In this document: positions 44,668 through 54,644 of the stretch, one piece after another
Layout of the letters: every line of letters starts with the position of its first letter
Position numbering within the stretch: position 1 is the stretch's first letter
Source: Ureibacillus sp. FSL W7-1570
GTDB lineage: Bacteria > Bacillota > Bacilli > Bacillales_A > Planococcaceae
Direction of reading: 5' to 3'
DNA length: 64,000 nucleotides
Assembly: GCF_038593265.1 (NCBI RefSeq)
Contig: NZ_CP151979.1
Span: 992,001 to 1,056,000 of the forward strand
Program-made: the position numbers and the translations under genes
Notes under the pieces: generated by a model
Databases searched by the model: none
What the model saw: only the letters and a program-made list of their open reading frames with translations
What the model was told of the DNA's origin: nothing

Positions 44668-46005
44668 TTAATATAGAGTGATATAACGTTCACGTTCCCA
44701 TGGATGCACATTGATTCTGAATTCATCCCACTCGATCCGTTTTGCTTCAATGAAGTGGGTTGTAATATGTTCGCCAAGTGCCGCTTTGATGACTTCGTTT
44801 TGTTCCAATGCATTGATCGCTTCTTCCAAGTTGGATGGAAGGCTTTTGATGTTCAAGTCATCCAATTGTTGTTCATCCATTGTGTAAATGTTGGAGTTTA
44901 CCGGATCGCAAAGAGTCAATTTGTTTTTGATGCCATCCAAACCTGCTGCGAGCATTACAGCTAATGCAAGATATGGGTTTGCGGATGGATCCGGGTTTCT
45001 CAATTCAATACGGGTACTTAATCCACGGCTTGCCGGAACACGTACAAGAGGGCTTCGGTTTTTGCCGGACCATGCAATATAACATGGTGCTTCATAACCT
45101 GGAACTAGACGTTTGTATGAGTTTACTGTTGGATTCGTAATCGCTGCGAAACTGTAAGCATGTTTCAAAATTCCTGCCAAATATTGTTTCGCTGTTTCAC
45201 TTAAACCAAGTTCATCGTTTTCATCGTAGAAGGCATTTTCTTTTCCGCGGAATAGAGATTGGTGGCAGTGCATTCCTGAACCGTTTACTCCGTAGAGAGG
45301 TTTTGGCATGAATGTGGCATGTAATCCATGTTTTCTCGCGATGTTTTTCACGACTAATTTGAATGTTTGAATTTGGTCAGCCGCTTCTACTGCATTGGCA
45401 TATTTGAAATCAATTTCATGCTGACCAGGGGCAACTTCGTGATGGGAGGCTTCGATTTCAAATCCCATTTCTTCCAATGTTAGCACGATGTCGCGTCGGC
45501 AGTTTTCACCAAGATCCGTTGGCGCCAAATCGAAATAACCGCCTTGGTCGTTCAATTCCATTGTCGGATTGCCGTTCGCATCTGTTTTAAATAGGAAGAA
45601 TTCCGGTTCCGGACCTACGTTCATTGCTGTAAATCCAAGTTCGTTCGCTTCTTTTAGCACTTTTTTCAGAACGCTTCGAGGATCGCCAGGGAATGGATTG
45701 CCGTCCGGTAAATATACGTCACAAATCAAACGGGCAACTTTCCCATGTTCAGTTTCCCAAGGGAAGATGAGCCATGTGTTTAAATCAGGATACAGATACA
45801 TATCGGATTCTTCGATTCTTACAAATCCTTCGATGGAAGAACCGTCAAACATGATTTTGTTATCCAAAGCTTTTGGCAATTGGCTTAAAGGAACTTCAAC
45901 GTTTTTAATGATTCCGAATAAATCCGTGAATTGTAAACGGATATAGCGTACGTTTTCCTGTTCTGCCATTTTTAAAATGTCTTCTTTTGTATAATTTTTG
46001 CTCAT
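44668..46005 (-). CDS. glnA: Glutamine synthetase type I
   Basis: 445-residue enzyme (glutamate + NH3 + ATP to glutamine), the length of the Bacillus GSI-alpha type, without the adenylylation loop of GSI-beta. Motifs: [53 protein letters not shown] and NRSPLVRVP. The ATG at 46005 has GAGGAGG upstream; the frame extends to 46035. In many Bacillales glnA follows glnR; here it lies between dapF and glnK with no glnR, so this may be a second glutamine synthetase. Its feedback sensitivity cannot be judged. Confidence 0.95.
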   Translation of the reverse strand: MSKNYTKEDILKMAEQENVRYIRLQFTDLFGIIKNVEVPLSQLPKALDNKIMFDGSSIEGFVRIEESDMYLYPDLNTWLIFPWETEHGKVARLICDVYLPDGNPFPGDPRSVLKKVLKEANELGFTAMNVGPEPEFFLFKTDANGNPTMELNDQGGYFDLAPTDLGENCRRDIVLTLEEMGFEIEASHHEVAPGQHEIDFKYANAVEAADQIQTFKLVVKNIARKHGLHATFMPKPLYGVNGSGMHCHQSLFRGKENAFYDENDELGLSETAKQYLAGILKHAYSFAAITNPTVNSYKRLVPGYEAPCYIAWSGKNRSPLVRVPASRGLSTRIELRNPDPSANPYLALAVMLAAGLDGIKNKLTLCDPVNSNIYTMDEQQLDDLNIKSLPSNLEEAINALEQNEVIKAALGEHITTHFIEAKRIEWDEFRINVHPWERERYITLY

Positions 46006-46037
46006 GAATAATTCCTCCTCATATTTAAAATCCAAAT

Positions 46038-46925
46038 TTATTGACCAGACGCTTTTGGCATCTTTTCTTTGATGAAATCTTCCAATTTGATTTCACCATG
46101 GCAGATGTACTCTGCTCTTCCTCTCATCCAAACATGGTTATTTTCGTCCCAACGAATCTCTAAATCACCTCCCGGCAGGTGGACAGTAATAATTTGGTTC
46201 TTCTCAATTTTTTTATTTAATGTGGCTGCGACAACCGCTGCACAAGCACCTGTACCGCAAGCCATTGTGATGCCTGATCCTCTTTCCCAAACCCGATAGT
46301 CGAGTTCATTCGGTTTCTTCACTGTTACAATTCCTACATTCACCCTCTCCGGGAAGATGTCGGAATGTTCGATGATTGGACCTATTTTTTCAAGGGGCAC
46401 ATCATGGACATTATCCACAAACATGATGGCGTGGGGGTTGCCCATTGAAACGCAAGTCAGATGATAGAGTTCTCCGCCGATGGTGAACGGTTCATCGATG
46501 GTCACCGTCATGGGTTCACCAATCATTGGAACCATTCCTTTCAGCAATTTTGGTTCACCCATATCAACCGTGACAAATTCCACTTCTTTTTTCTTTTCGG
46601 ATATATGAACTTCTACAATTCCGCCGAGGGTTTCAATTGTAAAACTCTCGGAATCCACAAATTGATGATCATATAAATATTTCGCTACACATCTTAATCC
46701 GTTGCCGCAATTTTTCCCTTCCGATCCGTCCGCGTTGAAAATTCGCATCCGGAAGTCGGCCACTTTGGAATCGCAGATAAGGATCATTCCATCAGAACCA
46801 ATGCCAAATCTCACATTGGAAAGATTTCTTGCCAATGTTGGAAGGAATTCTTCTTGTAATGAGTGTTCCAAAAGATTGATAAAAATATAGTTGTTTCCTA
46901 ACCCATGCATTTTTGTAAATAGCAT
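46038..46925 (-). CDS. dapF: Diaminopimelate epimerase
   Basis: 295-residue PLP-independent racemase converting LL- to meso-diaminopimelate for peptidoglycan and lysine. Two catalytic cysteines are visible: [10 protein letters not shown] (about residue 75) and [10 protein letters not shown] (about 225). The start at 46925 has GAAGGTGATG upstream. It follows dapL directly (4-nt gap) and precedes glnA by 32 nt, linking the last two DAP steps with nitrogen assimilation. Confidence 0.95.
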   Translation of the reverse strand: MLFTKMHGLGNNYIFINLLEHSLQEEFLPTLARNLSNVRFGIGSDGMILICDSKVADFRMRIFNADGSEGKNCGNGLRCVAKYLYDHQFVDSESFTIETLGGIVEVHISEKKKEVEFVTVDMGEPKLLKGMVPMIGEPMTVTIDEPFTIGGELYHLTCVSMGNPHAIMFVDNVHDVPLEKIGPIIEHSDIFPERVNVGIVTVKKPNELDYRVWERGSGITMACGTGACAAVVAATLNKKIEKNQIITVHLPGGDLEIRWDENNHVWMRGRAEYICHGEIKLEDFIKEKMPKASGQ

Positions 46926-46929
46926 TACA

Positions 46930-48180
46930 TCACCTTCTTTTAAAAATGAACTTTTCCCCTTTCAGGCGCCTTTCAATTTCCTTCATCACTTGCAACTCTT
47001 CTTCTTCTGAATCAGCTTCAAAGGTGACGGAAAATCTGATGAAACTTCCCGCATCATCCCACGGAACGGTTGAAATGAGATGTTCCCGGATAAGGTATTG
47101 TGAAAATTCCTCCGCTGTTTGGAATGTTGGCCCTCCTGCCACCCCGATTGGAGCTTCGGCATATAAGTAAAAGGAGCCTTTCGGTTTTTCCACTTCAAAA
47201 CCGCATCCTTGAAGGATTTGCACCAGCAATTCATGGCGGCGGGAATATTTTTTCGCCGTTTCCTCCGTTATTTCCGGATAGGATAACGCAAAACTTGCGG
47301 CCTTTTGAATAGGGATGAATTGACCGGAATCGCTGTTATCTTTTACCGTTTGGAATGCTTTGATCAATTTCGGATTTCCGGCAATAAACCCTATTCTCCA
47401 ACCGGTCATATTGAAAGACTTGGATAATGAATGAAGCTCTACGCCGACTTCTTTTGCTCCAGGTACGGATAAAAAGCTAAGCGGTTTTTCGCCGTCAAAC
47501 ATCAATGCGGCATAAGCTGCGTCGTGGACAACAATGATTTGATGGGTCCTGGCAAATTCGACAACTTCTTCGAAAAACTCTTTGGTTGCCACTGCGCCAG
47601 TAGGGTTGTTTGGATAATTTAAATAGAGCAGTTTGGCTTTTTTCAGCACTTCCGGATCGATTTGATCCAGTTGGGGTAAAAATCCATTTTCTTTTAATAG
47701 CGGAAGATGGACAACTTCTCCACCGAAATATTTCGTATAAGTGGCGAGCACCGGATAACAAGGTGATGGCATCAATGTAATATCTCCGGGATTGATGAAA
47801 GCAGCGGGCAGCAAGCTCAAGCCTGATTTTGAACCGATGACGTGGTTGATTTCCGTCTCCGGATCCAGGTCCGGAACACCAAACACTTCCTCCATATAGC
47901 GGGCAGCCGCTTCTTTAAATTCCTGGATTCCGTTATCTGAATAAAACCGGTTTTCAGGTTTTGCCGCCTCCTCATAAAGCTTGTCAACGACCCTCTTGTC
48001 TGCCATTGCATCCGGCTCGCCAACGCCCAAATCAATCAATGGCACGTCAGGCTTTTCTTTCACCGCCAATCTTTTGGCTCTTTTAATTTTTTCGAATTTG
48101 AATATTTCTTCCTTTAGACCGAAAGAGGGACCTCCAATTCGATCTGCAAATAACTGTTGGATATAATCAACTGCTTGCAC
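46930..48180 (-). CDS. dapL: LL-diaminopimelate aminotransferase
   Basis: 416-residue class I/II PLP aminotransferase of the DapL type. It has LGVGEPDAMAD near the N-terminus, YPNNPTGAVA, HDAAYAAL and the PLP lysine in SLSKSFNMTGWRIGF. DapL converts tetrahydrodipicolinate directly to LL-DAP using glutamate as amino donor, bypassing the acetylated route usual in Bacillus. The immediate dapF neighbour supports this reading over a generic aminotransferase. Start: GTG at 48180 with AGGAGGG upstream, 10 nt after gltD. Confidence 0.88.
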   Translation of the reverse strand: MQAVDYIQQLFADRIGGPSFGLKEEIFKFEKIKRAKRLAVKEKPDVPLIDLGVGEPDAMADKRVVDKLYEEAAKPENRFYSDNGIQEFKEAAARYMEEVFGVPDLDPETEINHVIGSKSGLSLLPAAFINPGDITLMPSPCYPVLATYTKYFGGEVVHLPLLKENGFLPQLDQIDPEVLKKAKLLYLNYPNNPTGAVATKEFFEEVVEFARTHQIIVVHDAAYAALMFDGEKPLSFLSVPGAKEVGVELHSLSKSFNMTGWRIGFIAGNPKLIKAFQTVKDNSDSGQFIPIQKAASFALSYPEITEETAKKYSRRHELLVQILQGCGFEVEKPKGSFYLYAEAPIGVAGGPTFQTAEEFSQYLIREHLISTVPWDDAGSFIRFSVTFEADSEEEELQVMKEIERRLKGEKFIFKRR

Positions 48181-48190
48181 CGTATCCCTC

Positions 48191-49666
48191 CTAAATTGAT
48201 AAGTTTACTTTACTTGTTACATATTCATGGCAGCTTTTTGCGGCTTCTTTGCCTTCCTGGATCGCCCAAACGATTAAACTTTGGCCGCGTCTTGCATCAC
48301 CCGCCACAAAGACGTTTTCCACTTTTGTCTGATAAGAACGGCTGTTTTTTATCTCTTTCCAATCGATGTTTAATTGATCAAAGAGTTCCCGTTCAGGCCC
48401 TTCAAATCCAATGGCCAGTAGAACCAGTTGGGCCGGAATGATTTTTTCGGTATTTGGGATCGGTTCCCGGATCTTTTCACCATTTTCATTGAATATGGTT
48501 CTGATCCCCACGCATTTGACTGCAGTGAGTTGACCTTCCTCATTCCCGATGAATTCCAAAGCGGTAGTGGCAAATAATCTTGGATCATCGCCAAATTTTG
48601 CTTTGGCTTCTTCCTGGCCGTAATCCAGCTTATAAACCATTGGATATTGCGGCCATGGATTATCTGCCTCTCTTTCCGTTGGACGTTTCGGATAAATATC
48701 GAATTGAATCACACTTTTGCAATTTTGTCTGAGTGATGTAGCGATACAATCGACTGCCGTGTCACCACCGCCGATGACCACTACATCTTTTCCTTCGGCA
48801 GAAATATATTGGCCATTTTTAAAATTGGAATCCAACATGCTTTTTGTATTGGCGTGCAGGAAATCCATCGCAAAATGGATACCGCCCAAGTTTCTTCCAT
48901 TTACTTGCAGATCCCGCGGTTTTGTGGCACCCGTGCAAAGAATCACTGCATCAAATTCTTTTTGCAGTTTTTCCAAGGAATAATCTTTTCCCACTTCCAC
49001 ATTCGTCAAGAAGGTGATGCCCGATTCTTCCATGACACGGATTCTGCGGTCTACGGCATGCTGTTCAATTTTCATTTTCGGAATCCCGTAAGTAAGGAGG
49101 CCTCCAATCCGGTCGCTTCTTTCAAAAACGGTTACCGAATGTCCGTAATTGTTCAATTCATGCGCGCAAGCCAGACCGGCTGGACCGGAGCCGACCACCG
49201 CAATTTTGACTCCTGTTCTCTCCTTAGGTATTTGCGGTTTTACCCATCCTTCTTCAAAAGCTTTTTCGATGATGGCCAATTCAATATTTTTAATGGTTAC
49301 CGAACTTTCATAGAGGGAAGCGACACATCCAGCCTCACAAGGAGCTGGACATGCCCTTCCTGTAAACTCTGGGAAAGGGTTCGTAATGCTCAATCGATCA
49401 TAAGCTTCTTTCCAATTCCCTCTATAAACAAGTTCATTCCATTCAGGGATCAAGTTGAATATTGGACATCCCGTTGACATGCCTCCAACAAGAGAGCCGT
49501 TTTGACAAAATGGAACACCGCAATCCATGCATCGAGCTGCCTGTTTGACCAAGTCGCTTTCCTGTGGAAGGTTTGAAATTTCCTTCCAGTCTTGAATTCT
49601 CTCCAACGGATCCCGATACTGGGCATTTTGCCGTTTATATTCTAAAAATCCAGTAGGTTTTCCCAT
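48191..49666 (-). CDS. gltD: Glutamate synthase (NADPH) small subunit
   Basis: About 491-residue flavoprotein that passes electrons from NADPH to the large subunit. The N-terminal Fe-S region has CMDCGVPFCQNG, TGCPIFNLIPEW and CPAPCEAGC. An FAD-binding GSGPAGLACAHELN and a second nucleotide site VVIGGGDTAVDC follow, ending in VFVAGDARRGQSLIVWAI. The ATG at 49666 has GGCGGTG upstream. It lies 16 nt downstream of the large subunit. Called gltB in B. subtilis naming. Confidence 0.95.
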   Translation of the reverse strand: MGKPTGFLEYKRQNAQYRDPLERIQDWKEISNLPQESDLVKQAARCMDCGVPFCQNGSLVGGMSTGCPIFNLIPEWNELVYRGNWKEAYDRLSITNPFPEFTGRACPAPCEAGCVASLYESSVTIKNIELAIIEKAFEEGWVKPQIPKERTGVKIAVVGSGPAGLACAHELNNYGHSVTVFERSDRIGGLLTYGIPKMKIEQHAVDRRIRVMEESGITFLTNVEVGKDYSLEKLQKEFDAVILCTGATKPRDLQVNGRNLGGIHFAMDFLHANTKSMLDSNFKNGQYISAEGKDVVVIGGGDTAVDCIATSLRQNCKSVIQFDIYPKRPTEREADNPWPQYPMVYKLDYGQEEAKAKFGDDPRLFATTALEFIGNEEGQLTAVKCVGIRTIFNENGEKIREPIPNTEKIIPAQLVLLAIGFEGPERELFDQLNIDWKEIKNSRSYQTKVENVFVAGDARRGQSLIVWAIQEGKEAAKSCHEYVTSKVNLSI

Positions 49667-49682
49667 TTTCTTCACCGCCCTC

Positions 49683-52600
49683 TTACGCTAAATAACTTTT
49701 TGCCAAGTACTGTTCTTCTTTTTCCAAAATTTCTTTGTATTTGTATGGAATGACGCGAATAAAATTCGCTGCTTCAAACTCCCAATTTTGAAGGATTCGT
49801 TTCGCCACAGTACTTTTTGTTTGTTGGTAATGTTCTTTGATCAGAGCATTGACAAAGCTCAATTCTTGTTGGTCATTAATCTCTTCCAGCATGACAAGTT
49901 CATCGTTATAAACTTCAGTGAAATGTTCATTGGCTGGAGAATAAATATATGCGATACCCCCGGACATGCCGGCTGCAAAGTTCTTTCCGACTTCTCCCAA
50001 AATCACTACCCGGCCGCCTGTCATGTATTCACAACCGTGATCTCCTGTTCCTTCCACTACAACATGCGCTCCGCTGTTTCTGACACAGAACCTTTCTCCC
50101 GCTTTGCCGCGGATAAATGCTTTACCGCTTGTTGCACCGTAGAAAGCGGCGTTGCCGATAATCACATTTTCTTCCGCCAACCGCTTTGTATCCGTTGGAG
50201 GAGCAACGATGATTTTTCCGCCGGATAATCCTTTTCCGACATAGTCGTTGGCTTCTCCTTCAAGCTTTAATGTGATGCCTTTTGGAATGAATGCACCAAA
50301 GCTTTGGCCGGCTGAACCTTGGAAATGGACTTGGATCGTATCTTCTTTTAACCCTTCGCTTCCGTACTTTTTCGAAACTTCATATCCGAGCATTGTACCG
50401 ACTGAACGGTTTGTATTCCGGATTGGAAGCGAAATTTGAACAGGCTGTTTGCTTGTTATAGCCCTTTGACTTAATGGAATCAATTTTTGATAATCCAACG
50501 TTTCTTCCAATTGATGATTTTGGCTTTCGGTTGCTGTTCGATCTCCTTCGTATCTGACGAGAAGAGGAGAAAAGTCCAGTTTCCGTTCTTTCCAATCCAC
50601 ATCATCTTTGACCTGAATGATGTCTGTTCTTCCAATCAACTCATCCAATGTTCTAAAGCCCAGCTCTGCCATTAATTCGCGAACTTCCTGTGCGATGAAG
50701 TGCATCAAATGCACCACGTGATCGGCAGTACCGGTCATTTTCTTTCTGAGTTCCGGATTTTGAGTCGCAACTCCTACAGGGCATGTATCCAAATGGCAAA
50801 CCCTCATCATTACACAACCAAGTGAGACAAGCGGCAACGTGGAGAAACCGAACTCTTCCGCACCCAATAATGCACCGATGATGACATCTTTTCCGTTCAT
50901 CAATTTTCCGTCTGTTTCAAGAACCACTTTGTTTCTCAATCCGTTCAGCATCAACGTTTGATGGGCTTCCGCCAGCCCCAATTCCCATGGAAGACCGGCA
51001 TGCTTGATGCTCGTTCTGGCTGCTGCGCCTGTTCCGCCGTCATAACCGCTGATGAGAATCACGTCTGCTTTCGCTTTCGCCACACCCGTTGCGATAGTTC
51101 CTACACCGCTTTCGGAAACGAGTTTGACGTTGATCCGTGCTTCCGGATTGGCATTTTTCAAGTCGTAAATCAATTGTTCCAAATCTTCAATCGAGTAAAT
51201 ATCGTGGTGAGGAGGTGGTGAAATCAGCTCGATTCCAGGAGTTGAACCTCTCGTTTTTGCAACTTCCACCGTCACCTTATGGCCGGCAAGCTGGCCACCT
51301 TCACCAGGCTTTGCCCCTTGTGCCATTTTGATTTGGATTTCGTCGCAGTTCACTAAATAATGACTTGTGACGCCAAATCGTCCGGAAGCCACTTGTTTAA
51401 TGCGGCTTAATTTTGAATCGCCGTTTGGCAGTGGAATATAGCGGTTTGGATCTTCCCCGCCCTCACCAGAGTTGCTTTTTGCGCCGATCCGGTTCATGGC
51501 AATGGCAATGGCTTCATGGGCTTCTTTGCTGATGGATCCGAAAGACATCGCACCCGTTTTGAATCGTTTAAAAATCGATTCGATTGGTTCCACTTCGTCA
51601 ATCGGGATCGGTGTCCGGTCGCTTTTCAATTCAAACAATGCCCTTAAAGTCGTATTGCTTTCTTTTGACAGCATCTCGCTGTATTTTTTATAAAGCTCAT
51701 ATTTTCCTGTGCGGCAGGCAAGCTGCAACGTATGAATTGTTTCCGGACGATAGAGGTGTTCTTCCCCGTTTTTGCGCCATTGGAAATCGGAGCCTTCTTC
51801 CAATAAAGGTTTTCCATCTTCCCAGGCCTTGTTGTGGCGGGCAACGGTTTCCTTGGCAATGTCCGCTATGTCAAGACCGCCGATTTGTGAAATCGTCCGC
51901 GGGAAATAACGATCTATGACTTCTTTGCTGATGCCGACCGCTTCGAATATTTGAGCGCCGATATAGCTTTGGACTGTAGAAATTCCCATTTTGGACATGA
52001 CTTTCAATATGCCTTTTGTAATCCCTTTTACGTATTTTCCAATGAAATCGTATTCCGCGCTTTCTTCCAATTGGGAAAGGGATGCGCATACCAGGTAAGG
52101 GTATATCGCATTTGCTCCATAGCCGAGCAGTGCCGCAAAATGATGAACTTCTCTCGGTTCTCCCGATTCAACAATAATGCTCACTTTGTTGCGGAGACCT
52201 TGCTTGATTAAATGATGATGGATGCTGGATACGGCGAGCAATGATGGAATGGCCGCATTTTCTTTGTTTGTGCCGCGATCGCTTACGACAAGCAACTGGT
52301 ATCCGTCCTTTGCCGCTTTTTCAGCTTTTTTAAGTAATTTCTCCAAATATTCTTCCATCAGTTCCGGCTGTTTTGCAGGGAATAAGGATGACAGTTTTTT
52401 TACTCTCCATCCGTTCAAATGCAAACCGATCAGTTTCACCCAATCGTTATTAGTTAAGATTGGCGTTTTCAGTTTAATTTTTTGATATTCTTCCCTTTTC
52501 GGATTTAATAGATTGCCTTCTCCCCCCAAATACACTTCCATGGATGTCACGTACTCTTCCCGGATGGCATCAATCGGAGGATTGGTTACTTGCGCAAACC

Positions 52601-54161
52601 GTTGTTTAAAGTAGTTGAACAACAATTGCGGTCTTTTTGATAAAACGGCAAGTGGACCATCGTAGCCCATGGAACCGACCGAATCGTCCCCGCGGGTTGC
52701 CAGGGGTTTGATATATTTCTCCCACTCTTCAAATGTATAACCAAACGCTTTTTGAAGGCGGACCAATTGTTTTTTATTAATCTTTCTCGATTTTTCCAGA
52801 TTCAGAGAAGGAATATTCTCCAAAGGAATGATCATTTCAGCTGCCCATTGATCATATGGGTGTTCGTTGATGAGTTGATGTTTCAATTCTTCATCGAACA
52901 ATAGCGCTTTTTTCTCAAAATCAACTAATAACATTTGGCCAGGTTTCAGGCGGCCTTTTTGGATGATTTTTTCCTCTGGAATATCGACAACGCCCACTTC
53001 CGAAGATAAATAGAAAAAGTCGTCGTCTGTCAAAACAAATCTCGCTGGCCGCAAACCGTTGCGGTCTAGGCAAGCACCCGCCTGTTTTCCGTTAGAGAAT
53101 CCCATTGCGGCAGGACCGTCCCAAGGCTCCATCAACAAGCTATGGTATTGGTAGAAAGCCTTTTGTTTCTTTGAAAGCAATGTATTATTTTGCCAAGGTT
53201 CCGGAATCATCATCATCATCGCCTGTGGCAAAGACCATCCGGACAACACCAAATGTTCCAGCACATTGTCAAACATTGCCGAGTCGCTGCCATCCAAGTT
53301 CACAATTGGATGAAGTTCTTTTTGATCCACACCGAATGCATCTGAATGCATGGATGCTTCCCTGGCGAAAATCCAATTCACATTGCCGTTGATTGTATTG
53401 ATTTCCCCATTATGCATGATCATACGGTTCGGCTGGGCTCTGCTCCAGCTTGGGAAAGTGTTCGTACTGAAACGGTTATGAACCATCGCCATTTTCGATT
53501 TGAAATTTTCATTGAGCAAATCCAAATAGAAACTTCTTAATTGTTTCGGTAATAGCAGCCCTTTATATACAATCGTTCTCGATGAGAAACTGGAGATATA
53601 ACATGCATCTTTATTCTTTTCAAACTCGCTGAATGTCTTTTCGATTCTGCGACGAGTTACATATAAACGTCTTTCAAAATCGTCTTGTTCAAGCTCAGTT
53701 GCAGGTAACACAAATAATTGGTGAATTGAAGGGGCTGACTCGATTGCTTCCTTTTGCAGAGCTTCTTCGTTCGTTGGCACCGTACGCCATCCAAACAGCT
53801 CCAAACTGTTCTTTTCAACGATTTCTTCGATTCTTGCTTTATATTCAAGCAATTTTGTTTCTTCATTAGGAAGAAAAATCATCATAACCCCGTAACGTCC
53901 GGATGGAGGAAGTTGTTTTCCTTGCTTTTCCCACTCTTTGGAAAATAACTCATGAGGGATATCCGTCAAAATGCCGGATCCATCACCCAACGTTTCCTTA
54001 TCATCCCGTCCCCCGCGATGCGTCAACCTCTCAAGGGCAATTAGCGCTTGGGATACAAGAGAATGTGATTTTTCTCCTTTTATATTTGCTAATAAGGCGA
54101 TTCCACACGAGTCATGTTCCAGTTGTGGATTGTATAAGCCTTGGTTGAGTAGTTCTTTCAT
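49683..54161 (-). CDS. gltB: Glutamate synthase large subunit
   Basis: About 1492 residues: an N-terminal Ntn glutaminase domain starting after a short propeptide at the Cys of HDSCGIALL, a central domain, an FMN-binding synthase domain (SGEGGEDPNRY, GAKPGEGGQLAGHKV, SGYDGGTGAAARTSIKHAG), a CHLDTCPVGVATQ cysteine cluster, and a C-terminal GXGXG beta-helix. It makes two glutamates from glutamine + 2-oxoglutarate. The ATG at 54161 has GGGGTG 6 nt upstream. First gene of the gltB-gltD-dapL-dapF-glnA-glnK-amt run. Called gltA in B. subtilis. Confidence 0.97.
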   Translation of the reverse strand: MKELLNQGLYNPQLEHDSCGIALLANIKGEKSHSLVSQALIALERLTHRGGRDDKETLGDGSGILTDIPHELFSKEWEKQGKQLPPSGRYGVMMIFLPNEETKLLEYKARIEEIVEKNSLELFGWRTVPTNEEALQKEAIESAPSIHQLFVLPATELEQDDFERRLYVTRRRIEKTFSEFEKNKDACYISSFSSRTIVYKGLLLPKQLRSFYLDLLNENFKSKMAMVHNRFSTNTFPSWSRAQPNRMIMHNGEINTINGNVNWIFAREASMHSDAFGVDQKELHPIVNLDGSDSAMFDNVLEHLVLSGWSLPQAMMMMIPEPWQNNTLLSKKQKAFYQYHSLLMEPWDGPAAMGFSNGKQAGACLDRNGLRPARFVLTDDDFFYLSSEVGVVDIPEEKIIQKGRLKPGQMLLVDFEKKALLFDEELKHQLINEHPYDQWAAEMIIPLENIPSLNLEKSRKINKKQLVRLQKAFGYTFEEWEKYIKPLATRGDDSVGSMGYDGPLAVLSKRPQLLFNYFKQRFAQVTNPPIDAIREEYVTSMEVYLGGEGNLLNPKREEYQKIKLKTPILTNNDWVKLIGLHLNGWRVKKLSSLFPAKQPELMEEYLEKLLKKAEKAAKDGYQLLVVSDRGTNKENAAIPSLLAVSSIHHHLIKQGLRNKVSIIVESGEPREVHHFAALLGYGANAIYPYLVCASLSQLEESAEYDFIGKYVKGITKGILKVMSKMGISTVQSYIGAQIFEAVGISKEVIDRYFPRTISQIGGLDIADIAKETVARHNKAWEDGKPLLEEGSDFQWRKNGEEHLYRPETIHTLQLACRTGKYELYKKYSEMLSKESNTTLRALFELKSDRTPIPIDEVEPIESIFKRFKTGAMSFGSISKEAHEAIAIAMNRIGAKSNSGEGGEDPNRYIPLPNGDSKLSRIKQVASGRFGVTSHYLVNCDEIQIKMAQGAKPGEGGQLAGHKVTVEVAKTRGSTPGIELISPPPHHDIYSIEDLEQLIYDLKNANPEARINVKLVSESGVGTIATGVAKAKADVILISGYDGGTGAAARTSIKHAGLPWELGLAEAHQTLMLNGLRNKVVLETDGKLMNGKDVIIGALLGAEEFGFSTLPLVSLGCVMMRVCHLDTCPVGVATQNPELRKKMTGTADHVVHLMHFIAQEVRELMAELGFRTLDELIGRTDIIQVKDDVDWKERKLDFSPLLVRYEGDRTATESQNHQLEETLDYQKLIPLSQRAITSKQPVQISLPIRNTNRSVGTMLGYEVSKKYGSEGLKEDTIQVHFQGSAGQSFGAFIPKGITLKLEGEANDYVGKGLSGGKIIVAPPTDTKRLAEENVIIGNAAFYGATSGKAFIRGKAGERFCVRNSGAHVVVEGTGDHGCEYMTGGRVVILGEVGKNFAAGMSGGIAYIYSPANEHFTEVYNDELVMLEEINDQQELSFVNALIKEHYQQTKSTVAKRILQNWEFEAANFIRVIPYKYKEILEKEEQYLAKSYLA

Positions 54162-54249
54162 TTTCTGCACCCCTTAATTCTTCCTGTTTTCTTATATATA
54201 CATCCTACCAAGAGGAGAAATAAAAATATTTAGACTATTGAGTCGAATA

Positions 54250-54268
54250 TTTGCACTATTTTGCACTA
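54250..54268 (-). promoter_or_regulatory. Tandem 9-mer in the gltB upstream region
   Basis: TTTGCACTA occurs twice with a 10-bp period (54250-54258 and 54260-54268), one DNA helical turn, about 90-110 bp upstream of gltB. Direct repeats in this spacing are common for activator sites. No TnrA/GlnR consensus was found. Confidence 0.4.
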
Positions 54269-54447
54269 CTTTTTGAAAGAAAAACCGAACATTGTCCATA
54301 AAAAGGACAAACATTATTCTTAAATTGGCATTTATCTCCCTTAAACCAATCCATGACAAACCGCCTATCTTCCTTTCCATCAGAAAAGGACCATCGTATT
54401 GCGCTGCCGGCAAAACCGGACGTTTTTAAGAATGCAGTAATAGACAT
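54256..54447 (-). CDS. Possible small cysteine-containing protein upstream of gltB
   Basis: A 63-codon ORF beginning MSITAFLKTSGFAG and containing GDKCQFKNNVCPFYGQC, i.e. three cysteines spaced C-x6-C-x5-C. GGGCGGTG lies 5 nt before the ATG. It falls between the AraC-gene terminator and gltB on the same strand. I do not recognise the family. Its codons look ordinary for this genome, but there is no homology evidence from memory and the tandem TTTGCACTA repeat overlaps its 3' end. Confidence 0.35.
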   Translation of the reverse strand: MSITAFLKTSGFAGSAIRWSFSDGKEDRRFVMDWFKGDKCQFKNNVCPFYGQCSVFLSKSSAK

Positions 54448-54579
54448 GTTTTCACCGCCCATTTTGAATCAGAATTTTCCCCGGCTTCCAAAGAACGACA
54501 GGCAGCCACGGAAGAAGGAATATCTCCGGAACAAAACCGGCCATTATGGCGGAAATCTTCAAATGTTTGAAAAGAAATA

Positions 54580-54620
54580 AAAAAAACCGACATTTTCATT
54601 TCGGAAAATGTCGGCTTTCC
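54580..54620 (-). terminator. Terminator of the AraC-family regulator gene
   Basis: CCGACATTTTC and GAAAATGTCGG form an 11-bp stem with a 6-nt loop; on the minus strand it is followed by eight T. It lies 25 nt beyond the regulator stop. Confidence 0.88.
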
Positions 54621-54644
54621 TATATAAAACCATTGGTGTTAAAC

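Noticed and set aside
54353-54580. Plus-strand ORF of 75 codons ending at the AraC-gene terminator
   Set aside because: No ribosome binding site at any ATG, no recognisable motif, and it is antisense to a better small ORF.
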